Of a stretch of DNA of 64,000 nt, positions 26,250 through 35,163 are shown piece after piece. Both the position numbers and the translations under genes were made by a program. This stretch comes from Pseudomonas fuscovaginae SE-1 (GTDB lineage Bacteria; Pseudomonadota; Gammaproteobacteria; Pseudomonadales; Pseudomonadaceae): assembly GCF_000364705.1 (NCBI RefSeq), contig NZ_AQOH01000061.1, forward strand, positions 1-64,000, written 5' to 3'. The notes below the pieces were generated by a model that was given only the letters and a program-made list of their open reading frames with translations, made no database searches and was not told where the DNA came from. The stretch's first letter is position 1. Each line of letters begins with the position of its first letter.

Positions 26250-26528
26250 ATGAAGGTGCTTTGGGGGTTGGGGAAGGTCCTGACACTGCTGTTCTGGCTG
26301 GTGGTGCTGGTCAACCTGGTGAGCCCGCTGATCAGTCCGTTCCGTCTGCTGGTGAATCTGGCCGGGAGCCTGCTGTTGTTGACTCATTTGCTGGAGGTGC
26401 TGCTGTTCAACGGCAGCCTGCGCGAGCGTGCCCATCCCTGGCGTGATCGGGCGCAGATCCTGATATTCGGCATGTTCCATGTGCAGGTTCTGCCACTTCC
26501 CTCCCGTGAGGAGGCCAGCCATGCGTAG
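26250..26528 (+). CDS. DUF1145 small inner-membrane protein
   Basis: This 92-aa protein has two or three hydrophobic helices (LLFWLVVLVNLVSPLI; LLVNLAGSLLLLTHLLEVLL), then a basic stretch and IFGMFHVQVLP. DUF1145 proteins are membrane proteins of unknown function. GAGAGGGGC precedes the ATG. Its last 8 bp overlap the next gene, so translation is coupled. Confidence 0.85.
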   Translation: MKVLWGLGKVLTLLFWLVVLVNLVSPLISPFRLLVNLAGSLLLLTHLLEVLLFNGSLRERAHPWRDRAQILIFGMFHVQVLPLPSREEASHA

Positions 26529-27279
26529 TCTTTGCCTGCTGGCAGCGCTGTGCAGCCCCCTGGCTTTCGCCCAGGTCGTCAGCGTCGAGCCCCATTCCGT
26601 GCTGCGTCTGCCGGGCAATACCAGTTCCCTGCAGTTGGAGCGCCTGGAGGTGGCCGACAATGGCACCCTGCTGGTTCCAGCAGGCATCACCCGGCTGGAT
26701 GTGGGCGACTTGCACCTTGGGCGCGAGGCGCGTATCGCCATCGTGCCCAGTGAACAGGCCTTCGAGCTCAAGGCCGTGCGCGCCGAGCTCGACAGTGGCA
26801 GCCAGATTACCGCGCGCGGTGCTCCTGGTACCTATCAGAAGGCACCCTTGCCTGGGCGGAACCTGAATGTACGGATCGACGCCCTGAAAGGGCCGCTGTT
26901 GTCGGTGGACGCCCGTGGCGGCACCGGCGTTCCGGGTTATGTCGGGCTCGACGGTGCCAACGGTGCGGAGCCGGGCTGCACCTGGGGCAGTGCCGGACGC
27001 GGCGCGGACGGTGACAATGGCGGCGATGGCCGCCAGGGCGCACCGGGAGCGCAGGTTCGGCTGCAACTGCCACGGGACTACCCGGCCGAGCAGATCAAGG
27101 TCCAGGTCGATGGTGGTGCCGGTGGCCCGGCGGGAGCGGCGGGACGCCCTGGTGCCGGTGGCAAGTCCAAGGGCTGCTTCATCTATGACACCGCCGGCGG
27201 CAAACCGGGTCGACCTGGCTTGGCCGGGAAGCCAGGGCCCCAGGGCGAGGCTGGTAGCGTAACCATCCAGCGGTTGTGA
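26521..27279 (+). CDS. Secreted collagen-like protein
   Basis: This 252-aa protein has a signal peptide ending near LAFA/QV, a beta-rich N-terminal region (about residues 20-120) and a C-terminal region with Gly-X-Y segments: GVPGYVGLDGANGAEPG, GADGDNGGDGRQGAPG, GGPAGAAGRPGAGG, GKPGRPGLAGKPGPQGEAG. Two Cys (GCTWG and GCFIY) could form a disulfide. The repeats are short and interrupted, unlike long bacterial collagens. The start at 26521 has a strong GTGAGGAGG and overlaps the DUF1145 gene. Role unknown; probably periplasmic or cell surface. Confidence 0.85.
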   Translation: MRSLCLLAALCSPLAFAQVVSVEPHSVLRLPGNTSSLQLERLEVADNGTLLVPAGITRLDVGDLHLGREARIAIVPSEQAFELKAVRAELDSGSQITARGAPGTYQKAPLPGRNLNVRIDALKGPLLSVDARGGTGVPGYVGLDGANGAEPGCTWGSAGRGADGDNGGDGRQGAPGAQVRLQLPRDYPAEQIKVQVDGGAGGPAGAAGRPGAGGKSKGCFIYDTAGGKPGRPGLAGKPGPQGEAGSVTIQRL

Positions 27280-27330
27280 ATGGCCTGGGGCGCCAAGTCT
27301 GCCAGTCGACATGAGGCATGACTTGCCGGC

Positions 27331-27426
27331 CCCATCGCCAGCAAGCCGGCTCCCACGAGGTCGCTGCCGATCACAAGGTTCAGGTGCAACGCCGAACCTC
27401 TGGGAGCCGGCTTGCTGGCGATGGCG
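27331..27426. repeat. REP-like inverted doublet (GCCGGCTCC family)
   Basis: CCATCGCCAGCAAGCCGGCT on the left and its reverse complement AGCCGGCTTGCTGGCGATGG on the right surround a 50-bp centre between convergent genes. Confidence 0.8.
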
Positions 27427-27447
27427 ATCATCCTCTCAGCACCCGTC

Positions 27448-27912
27448 TCAGAGCATCGGCCGCGCCGCTACGATCGCCACCAGCGTCAGCCCGATCAGCA
27501 GGTTGATCCCCACCAGCCGACGAATTCTGCCCAGCACGGTGGCCCCTTCGGCCCATTGCCCGGCCTCGACCGCCTTGCGCAGTTCCGGCAACTGCAATGA
27601 CTGGATACGAAGAAACAGTGCCAACATCACGATGTACAGCCCCATCATGATCTGTACGTAGCGTGGCGCCGTCTCGAATCCGCTGAAGCGCAGATGGAGC
27701 AAGCCCATGCCGCTGATCGGCAGCACCACCACCGCGACCCAGACCCAGACGAAGAACCGCTGAAACACCTGGATCCACAATTTCAGCCGGGCCGGCCCCT
27801 CCAGTGCGGCCATGGCCGCCGGACGCAGGACCATCCAGGCGAAGAACATGCCGCCGACCCAGATCAGGGCCGCCAGCAGATGCAGGGCATAAACGAGGGC
27901 AAAAGCGGTCAT
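27448..27912 (-). CDS. CopD-family membrane protein
   Basis: This 154-aa integral membrane protein has four helices. The first holds ALHLLAALIWVGGMFFAWMVL, the CopD/YncB-like start with a conserved His-Trp-Gly pattern. CopD domains are linked to copper handling, but short single-domain relatives are mostly uncharacterised and may bind haem. No copper genes are nearby. It is divergent from dinG. Confidence 0.85.
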   Translation of the reverse strand: MTAFALVYALHLLAALIWVGGMFFAWMVLRPAAMAALEGPARLKLWIQVFQRFFVWVWVAVVVLPISGMGLLHLRFSGFETAPRYVQIMMGLYIVMLALFLRIQSLQLPELRKAVEAGQWAEGATVLGRIRRLVGINLLIGLTLVAIVAARPML

Positions 27913-27972
27913 TCGGCTACTCCGTTCGGCGTGGGATGAATTAGCGGGGTATGATAGCGGCCATTCGAACCA

Positions 27973-27988
27973 CTGAAAATTTATCCAG
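27973..27988 (+). promoter_or_regulatory. Putative LexA (SOS) box upstream of dinG
   Basis: CTGAAAATTTATCCAG fits CTG-N10-CAG with an AT-rich centre. It lies 22 bp upstream of the dinG ATG. Since dinG is damage-inducible in E. coli, the site is plausible. Confidence 0.65.
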
Positions 27989-28010
27989 CGTTTTTCGCGC
28001 CCGAAGAATC

Positions 28011-30155
28011 ATGATCAGCACCGAACTCAAAACCACGATCCAGGGCGCCTATTCGCGTTTCCTCGAAGCCAAGAGCCTCAAGCCGCGTTATGGCCAGCGC
28101 CTGATGATCGCCGAAGTGGCGAAGGTCCTCGGCGATATCGACACCGATGACGAAGGCCGCCGCGACGGCGAGCCGGCGGTGGTGGCGGTCGAGGCCGGCA
28201 CCGGTACCGGCAAGACCGTCGCCTACAGCCTGGCGGCGATCCCCACCGCCAAGGCGGCCGGCAAGCGCCTGGTGATCGCCACCGCGACCGTCGCCCTGCA
28301 GGAGCAGATCGTCTACAAGGACCTGCCGGACCTGATGCGCAGCAGCGGGCTGAATTTCAGCTTCGCCCTGGCCAAGGGCCGTGGGCGCTACATGTGCCTG
28401 TCCAAGCTCGACATGCTGCTGCAGGAGGGCCATGCGCAAACCGCCACGGCCCAGTTGTTCGAGGAAGAAGGCTTCAAGATCGAGGTCGATGAGGCCAGCC
28501 AGAAGCTGTTCACCAGCATGATCGAGAAACTGGCCGGCAACAAATGGGACGGCGACCGCGACAGCTGGCCCACGGCCCTGGAAGATGCCGACTGGGCCCG
28601 GCTGACCACCGACCACAGCCAGTGCACCACCCGCCATTGCCCGAACTTCGGCCAGTGCGCCTTCTACAAGGCCCGCGAGGGCATGGGCAAGGTCGATGTG
28701 ATCGTCACCAACCACGACATGGTGCTGGCCGACCTCGCCCTCGGCGGCGGCGCGGTATTGCCCGACCCGCGCGACACCCTGTACGTGTTCGACGAAGGCC
28801 ATCACCTGCCGGACAAGGCCATCGGCCACTTTGCCCATTACACCCGGCTGCGCTCGACCGCCGATTGGCTGGAGCAGACCGCCAAGAACCTGACCAAGCT
28901 GCTGGCCCAGCATCCGCTGCCGGGCGACCTGGGCAAGTGGATCGAGCAGGTCCCGGAACTGGCCCGTGAGATCAAGACCCAGCAGCAGTTCATGTTCAGC
29001 GCCTGCGAGCAGTTGGCCGACTTCCGCAGCGGCGAAGACATGGAAGGCCGCGAGCGGCCACGTCATCGCTTCGTCGGTGGGGTGATCCCCGAGCACATTC
29101 GGGAAATCGGCATCGAGCTGAAGAAGGGCTTCGCCCGCCTCAACGACCTGTTCACCCGCCTGACCGACCTGCTCAAGGAAGGCATGGACGGCGAGGTCAG
29201 CATCGGCATCACCAGCAGCCAGGCCGAGGAGTGGTATCCGCTGTTCGGCAGCCTGCTGTCGCGCGCCCAGGGCAACTGGGAACTGTGGACCGCGTTCACC
29301 ACCGAGGACCCGGAGGACAACCCGCCGATGGCGCGCTGGCTGACGCTGGCCGAAAGTGGCGCGCTGTTCGACATCGAGGTCAATGCCAGCCCGATCCTGG
29401 CCGCGGACATGCTGCGGCGCAACCTGTGGAACGTGGCCTACGGGGCCCTGGTGACTTCGGCGACCTTGACCGCGTTGGGCACCTTCGATCGTTTCCGCAT
29501 GCGTGCCGGCCTACCGAAGACCGCGGTAACGGCGGTGGTGCCGAGCCCGTTCCATCATGCCGATGCCGGCGTACTGCGGGTGCCGGACCTCAAGGCCGAT
29601 CCGCGCGATGCCGCCGCCCATACGGCGGCGATCATCCGTGACCTGCCGGAGCTGGTCGAAGGCTCCCGAGGGTCGCTGGTGCTGTTTTCCTCGCGCAAGC
29701 AGATGCAGGACGTGTTCGACGGCCTGGATCGCGACTGGCGTCGGCAGGTATTCATCCAGGGCAACCTGTCCAAGCAGGAAACCCTCAACAAGCACAAGGC
29801 GCGGGTCGATGGTGGCGACTCCAGCGTGCTGTTCGGCCTGGCGAGCTTCGCCGAGGGGGTCGACCTGCCCGGTGCCTACTGCGAACACGTGGTGATCGCC
29901 AAGATCCCCTTCGCGGTGCCGGACGATCCGGTCGAGGCGGCGCTGGCCGAGTGGATCGAGGCCCGTGGCGGTAATCCGTTCATGGAGATCGCGGTGCCGG
30001 ACGCCTCGCTCAAGCTGGTGCAGGCCTGTGGCCGCTTGCTGCGTACCGAGGCGGACCGGGGGATCATCACCTTGCTCGACCGACGCCTGGTCACCCAGCG
30101 CTATGGGAAGGCTATCCTCAATGCCTTGCCACCGTTCCGGCGTGAAATATCTTGA
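28011..30155 (+). CDS. dinG: ATP-dependent DNA helicase DinG
   Basis: This 714-aa protein is a superfamily 2 Fe-S helicase (XPD-like, 5'-3') that removes R-loops and unwinds structured DNA. Walker A is EAGTGTGKT, the DEAH-like box VFDEGHHL. Four cluster Cys are in YMCLS (about residue 127) and in CTTRHCPNFGQC (about 204-215). C-terminal helicase motifs include SLVLFSSRKQM and QACGRLLRTEADRG. The ATG at 28011 (MISTELKTTIQGAYSRF) is the family start; upstream in-frame codons overlap the promoter and the LexA-type box. Confidence 0.97.
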   Translation: MISTELKTTIQGAYSRFLEAKSLKPRYGQRLMIAEVAKVLGDIDTDDEGRRDGEPAVVAVEAGTGTGKTVAYSLAAIPTAKAAGKRLVIATATVALQEQIVYKDLPDLMRSSGLNFSFALAKGRGRYMCLSKLDMLLQEGHAQTATAQLFEEEGFKIEVDEASQKLFTSMIEKLAGNKWDGDRDSWPTALEDADWARLTTDHSQCTTRHCPNFGQCAFYKAREGMGKVDVIVTNHDMVLADLALGGGAVLPDPRDTLYVFDEGHHLPDKAIGHFAHYTRLRSTADWLEQTAKNLTKLLAQHPLPGDLGKWIEQVPELAREIKTQQQFMFSACEQLADFRSGEDMEGRERPRHRFVGGVIPEHIREIGIELKKGFARLNDLFTRLTDLLKEGMDGEVSIGITSSQAEEWYPLFGSLLSRAQGNWELWTAFTTEDPEDNPPMARWLTLAESGALFDIEVNASPILAADMLRRNLWNVAYGALVTSATLTALGTFDRFRMRAGLPKTAVTAVVPSPFHHADAGVLRVPDLKADPRDAAAHTAAIIRDLPELVEGSRGSLVLFSSRKQMQDVFDGLDRDWRRQVFIQGNLSKQETLNKHKARVDGGDSSVLFGLASFAEGVDLPGAYCEHVVIAKIPFAVPDDPVEAALAEWIEARGGNPFMEIAVPDASLKLVQACGRLLRTEADRGIITLLDRRLVTQRYGKAILNALPPFRREIS

Positions 30156-30293
30156 TGTGACCTGGGTTAAATCGCCTATTTCGTTGTCTATGGAGGGCGC
30201 TTTCGAGGGCCGCACGAATCCGCCCAGGCAGTTTCGTGCAGAGCCCGGCGCCACGCAGGCCGTTGACTGGCCGATAGGGAGAACTGGATTCAA

Positions 30294-32657
30294 ATGATTC
30301 GCCGTACGCTGCCCACCGTTTTTGCCCTGCTGTTCGCCGCACCACTGCTGGCCGCGCCTGCTGGCCAGCAGACCCTGTTCAACTTCGTTCGTCCCGCCGA
30401 TGTGGTGCAGGTGGTGACCAACGGCGCGGACCTGCCGCAATCCAATGCCGAACAGACTGCCGAGGGCGAGGTGCTGCGCCGCGTCACCTTCACCCCGACG
30501 GCGCAGCCGAGCCTGCGCCTGACGCCGCAGAGCGGAGCCTGGGACTGGTCGCAGTCCGGGGTGATGAGCCTGCGGATCCAGAGCGCCATGGATTGGGCGC
30601 TGACGCTCAACGTGACCATCCAGAGCAACGACGGCAAGACCTTGACCAGCCGTGTCGACCTGCCGGCCGGTCCGGCTCAGACCCTGCTGGTGCCGTTGCA
30701 GGCCTTTTCGCCGCTGAGCCAGGGCATGCGTGCCGGGCCGCCGATGCCACTGACCGTGGACGGTCAGCGGGTGCTGCTGGCCAGCAGCGTCGGCGAGCTG
30801 GACCGCTCGCAGGTGGTGTCGGTGACCTTGTCGATGGACAAGCCGAAAGTGGCGCAGAACATCCTGCTGGAGCGCTTTGGCGTGCAGAACGGCGACGATG
30901 TGATCAAGGCCGCCTACAGCTCGCTGGTCGATGGCTACGGCCAGTCGAGCCGTGCCAGGTGGCCGGAAAAGGTTACGTCCGACGAGCAACTCAAGAGTGC
31001 GGCCAACCGCGAAGGGCAACAGCTCAAGGGCTGGCTGGCCGAGCGTGAACGCAATGCCCTGGACAGGTTTGGCGGCTGGACCAAGGGGCCGAGCTTCGAG
31101 GCCACGGGCTTTTTCCGCACCGAGAAGCACGACGGCCGCTGGTACCTGGTGACGCCGGAAGGCCATCCGTTCTATTCCCTCGGGGTCAACACGGTCAGTG
31201 CCAGCGACCAGCAGACCTATGTCGAGGGGCGTGAATGGATGTTCGGCGAGCTGCCCAAGGCGGGCGAGCCCTTGGCCGCCTACTATGGCAAGGGGGATAA
31301 CAGTGTCGCCCTGGCTTCCAACGCCGGACGCGGATTCAACCGTGGGCGCTGGTTCGATTTCTATGGTGCCAACCTGCAACGCACCTATGGCAAGCCTTGC
31401 GCCCAGCCCAGGGAAGGCGAGTCGCAGCAGCCGTGCACCGAAGGCTTCGACGCCAAGCGCTGGCAGACCCACACCCTGGACCGGTTGCAGGCCTGGGGTT
31501 TCAACACCATCGGCAACTGGAGCGACCCGGCGCTGGGCCTGAATGACCGCGTGCCCTATACCTTGCCGCTGTCGATTGTCGGCGACTACGCCAGCATCAG
31601 CACCGGTAGCGACTGGTGGGGCGGCATGCCCGATCCGTTCGACCCGCGCTTTGCCATGGCGACCGAGCGTGCCGTGGCCATCGCCGCCCGCGATCACCGC
31701 GACGATCCCTGGCTGGTCGGCTACTTCGCCGACAACGAGCTGGCCTGGGCCGGTCCTGGCGACGATCCGAAATCCCGCTACGCATTGGCCTACGGCACCC
31801 TGCGCATGACCACCGATGTGGCGGCCAAGCGTGCGTTCCTCAAGCAACTGCGCGACAAGTACCGTAACCAGCAGGGGCTGTCGAAGGCCTGGGGCGTGGA
31901 TATCCCGACCTGGGAGCAGATGGAGGACCCGGGGTTCGAGGCGCCACTGCCCAATCCCGAGCACCCGGAAATCGAGGCTGACCTCAAGTATTTCCAGAAG
32001 GTGTTTGCCGATACCTACTTCAAGACCATCTCCGATTCGCTGAAATGGCATGCGCCGAACCATCTGCTGCTGGGTGGACGCTTCGCCGTCAGCACACCGG
32101 AGGCGGTCGCCTCCTGTGCGCAGTACTGCGACGTGCTGAGCTTCAATTTCTACACGCTGCAACCCCAGGACGGCTACGACTTCGACCGCTTGGCGGCGCT
32201 GGACAAGCCGGTGCTGATCACCGAGTTCAACTTCGGCTCGCGGGATCGTGGCCCCTTCTGGGGGGGGCTGACCGAGGTAGCGAAGGAGGATGACCGTGGC
32301 CCGGCCTATGCCAACTTCCTCAAGCAGGCGGTGAGCGAGCCTTCGATCGTCGGTGTGCACTGGTTCCAGTATCTCGATCAGCCGGTGACCGGACGCCTGC
32401 TTGATGGCGAGAACGGCCACTTCGGTCTGGTCGGCATCACCGATGTGCCGTTTCAGGGCTTCGTCGAGAGCGTACGCAAGAGTAATCTGCAGGCTCTCGA
32501 ACTGCTGGGCAAGGCGGCCGAGAAGGCCAAGGTCGATGCCCAGCAGAAGGCGGCCAAGGGTATCGACCACGACGACAGTGGCGGCAAGGGCCGTTCCGGC
32601 AGCGCCGGCGGTGGTGCCGCCGGGCATGCGGGCGGGCACTCCGGTAATGGTCACTGA
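30294..32657 (+). CDS. Secreted GH50-like (beta-agarase-type) glycoside hydrolase
   Basis: This 787-aa protein has a signal peptide (cleavage near LLA/APA), a beta-sandwich N-terminal region, and a TIM-barrel of clan GH-A. The segments GFFRTEKHDGRWYLVTPEGHPFYSLGVN, VGYFADNELAW (about residue 478) and ITEFNFGSRDRG (about residue 642) resemble GH50 agarases; the Glu in NELAW and in TEFNFG would be acid/base and nucleophile. The C-terminal 40 residues are Gly/His/Ser-rich (GGGAAGHAGGHSG), likely flexible. The natural substrate in a non-marine Pseudomonas is unlikely to be agar. A terminator follows. Confidence 0.8.
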   Translation: MIRRTLPTVFALLFAAPLLAAPAGQQTLFNFVRPADVVQVVTNGADLPQSNAEQTAEGEVLRRVTFTPTAQPSLRLTPQSGAWDWSQSGVMSLRIQSAMDWALTLNVTIQSNDGKTLTSRVDLPAGPAQTLLVPLQAFSPLSQGMRAGPPMPLTVDGQRVLLASSVGELDRSQVVSVTLSMDKPKVAQNILLERFGVQNGDDVIKAAYSSLVDGYGQSSRARWPEKVTSDEQLKSAANREGQQLKGWLAERERNALDRFGGWTKGPSFEATGFFRTEKHDGRWYLVTPEGHPFYSLGVNTVSASDQQTYVEGREWMFGELPKAGEPLAAYYGKGDNSVALASNAGRGFNRGRWFDFYGANLQRTYGKPCAQPREGESQQPCTEGFDAKRWQTHTLDRLQAWGFNTIGNWSDPALGLNDRVPYTLPLSIVGDYASISTGSDWWGGMPDPFDPRFAMATERAVAIAARDHRDDPWLVGYFADNELAWAGPGDDPKSRYALAYGTLRMTTDVAAKRAFLKQLRDKYRNQQGLSKAWGVDIPTWEQMEDPGFEAPLPNPEHPEIEADLKYFQKVFADTYFKTISDSLKWHAPNHLLLGGRFAVSTPEAVASCAQYCDVLSFNFYTLQPQDGYDFDRLAALDKPVLITEFNFGSRDRGPFWGGLTEVAKEDDRGPAYANFLKQAVSEPSIVGVHWFQYLDQPVTGRLLDGENGHFGLVGITDVPFQGFVESVRKSNLQALELLGKAAEKAKVDAQQKAAKGIDHDDSGGKGRSGSAGGGAAGHAGGHSGNGH

Positions 32658-32660
32658 TCG

Positions 32661-32694
32661 AAAAGCCCCTCTGGACTGTCTCAGGGGCATTTTT
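32661..32694 (+). terminator. Terminator after the GH50-like gene
   Basis: GCCCCT / AGGGGC stem with a 12-nt loop followed by ATTTTT, 8 bp after the stop codon, and AAAA on the left side. Confidence 0.75.
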
Positions 32695-32802
32695 CCTACA
32701 GTGCAGGTGTAAGAACCGTTCGCCCCGTGTCTGTTCCCAAACCCGACAATCGCTGGAACAATGCACGCACTTTGTCAGGCGTTTGCCCGGGGGAATTCAA
32801 GG

Positions 32803-33948
32803 GTGCAGATTCAGGGTCATTTCGAGCTTCAATTCGAGGCGGTTCGCGAGGCGTTCGCGGCCCTCTTCGACGATCCCCAGGAGCGCGGTGCCGCGCTCTG
32901 CATCCGGATCGGCGGGGAAACCGTGGTCGATCTCTGGGCCGGTACCGCCGACAAGGACGGTGCCGAGGCCTGGCACAGCGACACCATCGCCAACCTGTTC
33001 TCCTGCACCAAGACCTTTACCGCCGTCGCCGCGTTGCAACTGGTGGCCGAGGGCAAGTTGCAACTGGACGTGCCGGTTGCCCGCTACTGGCCCGAATTCG
33101 CCGCAGCCGGTAAAGAACGGATCACCTTGCGCCAGTTGCTTTGCCATCAGGCCGGCCTGCCGGCCCTGCGCGAGTTGCTGGCACCGGAGTCGCTCTACGA
33201 CTGGCAGGTGATGGTCGATGCCTTGGCCGCCGAGGCACCTTGGTGGACGCCCGGCGACGGCCATGGTTATGCGGCGATCACCTATGGCTGGCTGATCGGC
33301 GAGTTGTTGCGCCGGGCAGACGGCCGTGGGCCGGGTGAGTCCATCGCCGCGCGGATCGCCCGCCCGCTGGGGCTGGATTTCCACGTCGGCCTGCCGGACG
33401 AGGAGTTCCACCGGGTTGCGCACATCGCCCGTGGCAAGGGCAATGTCGGCGATGCGGCGGCCCAGCGCCTGCTGCAGGTAACCATGCGCGAGCCGACGGC
33501 GATGACCACCCGAGCCTTCACCAATCCGCCGTCTATCATGACCAGCACCAATAAACCGGAATGGCGGCGCATGCAGCAGCCGGCGGCCAATGGCCATGGC
33601 AATGCGCGCAGCCTGGCCGGTTTCTATAGCGGTCTGCTCGATGGCAGCCTGCTGGAAGGGGAGATGCTCGACGAACTGACTCGCGAGCACAGCCTGGGCA
33701 TGGACAAGACCCTGCTGACCCAGACCCGTTTCGGTCTGGGCTGCATGCTGGATCAGCCGGACGTCGCCAACGCCACGTTCGGTCTCGGTGCCAGGGCTTT
33801 CGGGCATCCGGGTGCCGGGGGTTCGGTCGGTTTTGCCGACCCGGAGCATGATGTCGCCTTCGGTTTCGTGACCAATACCCTGGGGCCGTACGTCCTGATG
33901 GACCCGCGGGCCCAGAAGCTGGTACGGATTCTGGCCGGCTGTCTGTAG
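32803..33948 (+). CDS. Serine hydrolase/esterase, beta-lactamase family (EstB-like)
   Basis: This 381-aa class C beta-lactamase-like enzyme acts as an esterase in characterised relatives such as EstB. The SxxK motif is SCTK (Ser67-Lys70), the Tyr motif lies in GYAAITYGWL, and a His-Gly motif in FGHPGAGGSVGF replaces KTG. No signal peptide is present, so it is probably cytoplasmic. I chose the GTG at 32803 (VQIQGHFELQFEAVREAF), with GGGGGA upstream; an ATG at 32761 would add 14 residues not seen in the family. Confidence 0.85.
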   Translation: MQIQGHFELQFEAVREAFAALFDDPQERGAALCIRIGGETVVDLWAGTADKDGAEAWHSDTIANLFSCTKTFTAVAALQLVAEGKLQLDVPVARYWPEFAAAGKERITLRQLLCHQAGLPALRELLAPESLYDWQVMVDALAAEAPWWTPGDGHGYAAITYGWLIGELLRRADGRGPGESIAARIARPLGLDFHVGLPDEEFHRVAHIARGKGNVGDAAAQRLLQVTMREPTAMTTRAFTNPPSIMTSTNKPEWRRMQQPAANGHGNARSLAGFYSGLLDGSLLEGEMLDELTREHSLGMDKTLLTQTRFGLGCMLDQPDVANATFGLGARAFGHPGAGGSVGFADPEHDVAFGFVTNTLGPYVLMDPRAQKLVRILAGCL

Positions 33949-34059
33949 AATACGCACGGCAAGCCCCAGGTCGGAACCCTGTGGCTTTTGTGTTTTCCAA
34001 GCGTCTGTTTATATGGCCCTCGGGCCCCTGTAATTACTACCTCATTTTGTGGATCTCCA

Positions 34060-35124
34060 ATGTCATCTAACAAGTCCCTAGCCCTGGCCCTTTGCCTGAC
34101 CATCACCGGTTGCGCACAAACTCCACAAAATGCAGATGGCGGCCACTGGTGGTCGTTCGGCTCTTCGGACAAGGTGGCCGAAAAGAGCGATGCCCAGGCT
34201 TCGAGTGCTGCGGCGCCAGCCCCGGCTGCCAGCAAGGATGGCAAGGCTGCTGCCCCTGCCGCCGCCAAGGCTGAAGAAAAGCCGGTTCCCCTGGCGACTG
34301 CCGTCGCTGCCGCGACCAATCCGACGCCTCCCGCGGAAACCCACTGGTGGTGGCCGTTTGGTGGTTCGAGCAAGGCCAAGGACGCCGACCAGCCGTCGGT
34401 CAAGGCTGTGCCGATGCCTGACCCGAAAGTCACCCAGGCCTGGCTCGACGACCATGAGCCGCGCCTGCGCGCCGCGATCCAGGACACTTCGCTGAAGCTG
34501 GAGCGGCGCGAGAACGTGCTGGTGGTGGTGGCCCCGATCGACGGCTTCTACAACCCCAAGCGTCCGGAAATGCTGTTGCCCATCACCCTCGGCCCGTTCT
34601 CCAAGGTTGCCAAGGCGGTCGAGTCCGACCCGCAAACCGCAGTGCTGGTGCTCGGTCATGGCGACAACGTCCTGGGTACCGAAGCTGCCCAGTCCCTGAG
34701 CCAGCAGCGTGCCCAGTCGATCGCGGCGATTTTCCGCCTCAGCGGCCTGCAGCGCGATCGCCTGATCCTGCGCGGCATGGGCTCGGTGATGCCGCGTGCG
34801 GCCAACGACAGCAACGAAGGGCGTGCGCTGAACCGTCGCATGGAAATCATCCTGACTCCGCAGAACACTATGGTGGCGCTGTTGAGCAAATACAGCATTC
34901 CGGCTCCGGCTCCGGTGCCGGCGACCATGGTCGCGGCCCAGGACGTTAAGCCTGCGGCTCCGGCAGCCAAGAAGCCGGCTCCAGCCGCCAAGGGCAAGAC
35001 CGCCGCAGCCAAGAAAGCTCCGGCCAAGGCTCCGGCGAAAAAGGCTCCGGTCAAGAAAGCTGCGCCAGCCAAGGCGGCTGTGGCGAAGAAAGACGCGGCA
35101 ACCGACAATTCGGCCAAGAACTGA
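34060..35124 (+). CDS. OmpA-family lipoprotein with a Lys/Ala/Pro-rich tail
   Basis: This 354-aa protein has a signal peptide with lipobox LTITGCAQ (Cys18), an Ala-rich linker with two copies of HWW(S/P)FG, an OmpA C-terminal peptidoglycan-binding domain (about residues 150-270; ending NRRMEIILTP), and then an 80-residue tail of KKAPAKAP-type repeats that resembles histone H1 or AlgP. The ATG at 34060 is chosen because it directly precedes the signal peptide. The basic tail beyond a periplasmic anchor domain is unusual. Confidence 0.85.
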   Translation: MSSNKSLALALCLTITGCAQTPQNADGGHWWSFGSSDKVAEKSDAQASSAAAPAPAASKDGKAAAPAAAKAEEKPVPLATAVAAATNPTPPAETHWWWPFGGSSKAKDADQPSVKAVPMPDPKVTQAWLDDHEPRLRAAIQDTSLKLERRENVLVVVAPIDGFYNPKRPEMLLPITLGPFSKVAKAVESDPQTAVLVLGHGDNVLGTEAAQSLSQQRAQSIAAIFRLSGLQRDRLILRGMGSVMPRAANDSNEGRALNRRMEIILTPQNTMVALLSKYSIPAPAPVPATMVAAQDVKPAAPAAKKPAPAAKGKTAAAKKAPAKAPAKKAPVKKAAPAKAAVAKKDAATDNSAKN

Positions 35125-35163
35125 TTCGCGGCCGACCGATCCTGGACTGAAAAGGAAAGCCTC

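Noticed and set aside
29511..32690. 1059-codon open frame on the minus strand opposite dinG and the GH50-like gene
   Set aside because: It is antisense to two well-supported genes; long antisense frames are expected with strong GC3 bias, and its translation is rich in Arg/Gly/Gln/His with no domain.
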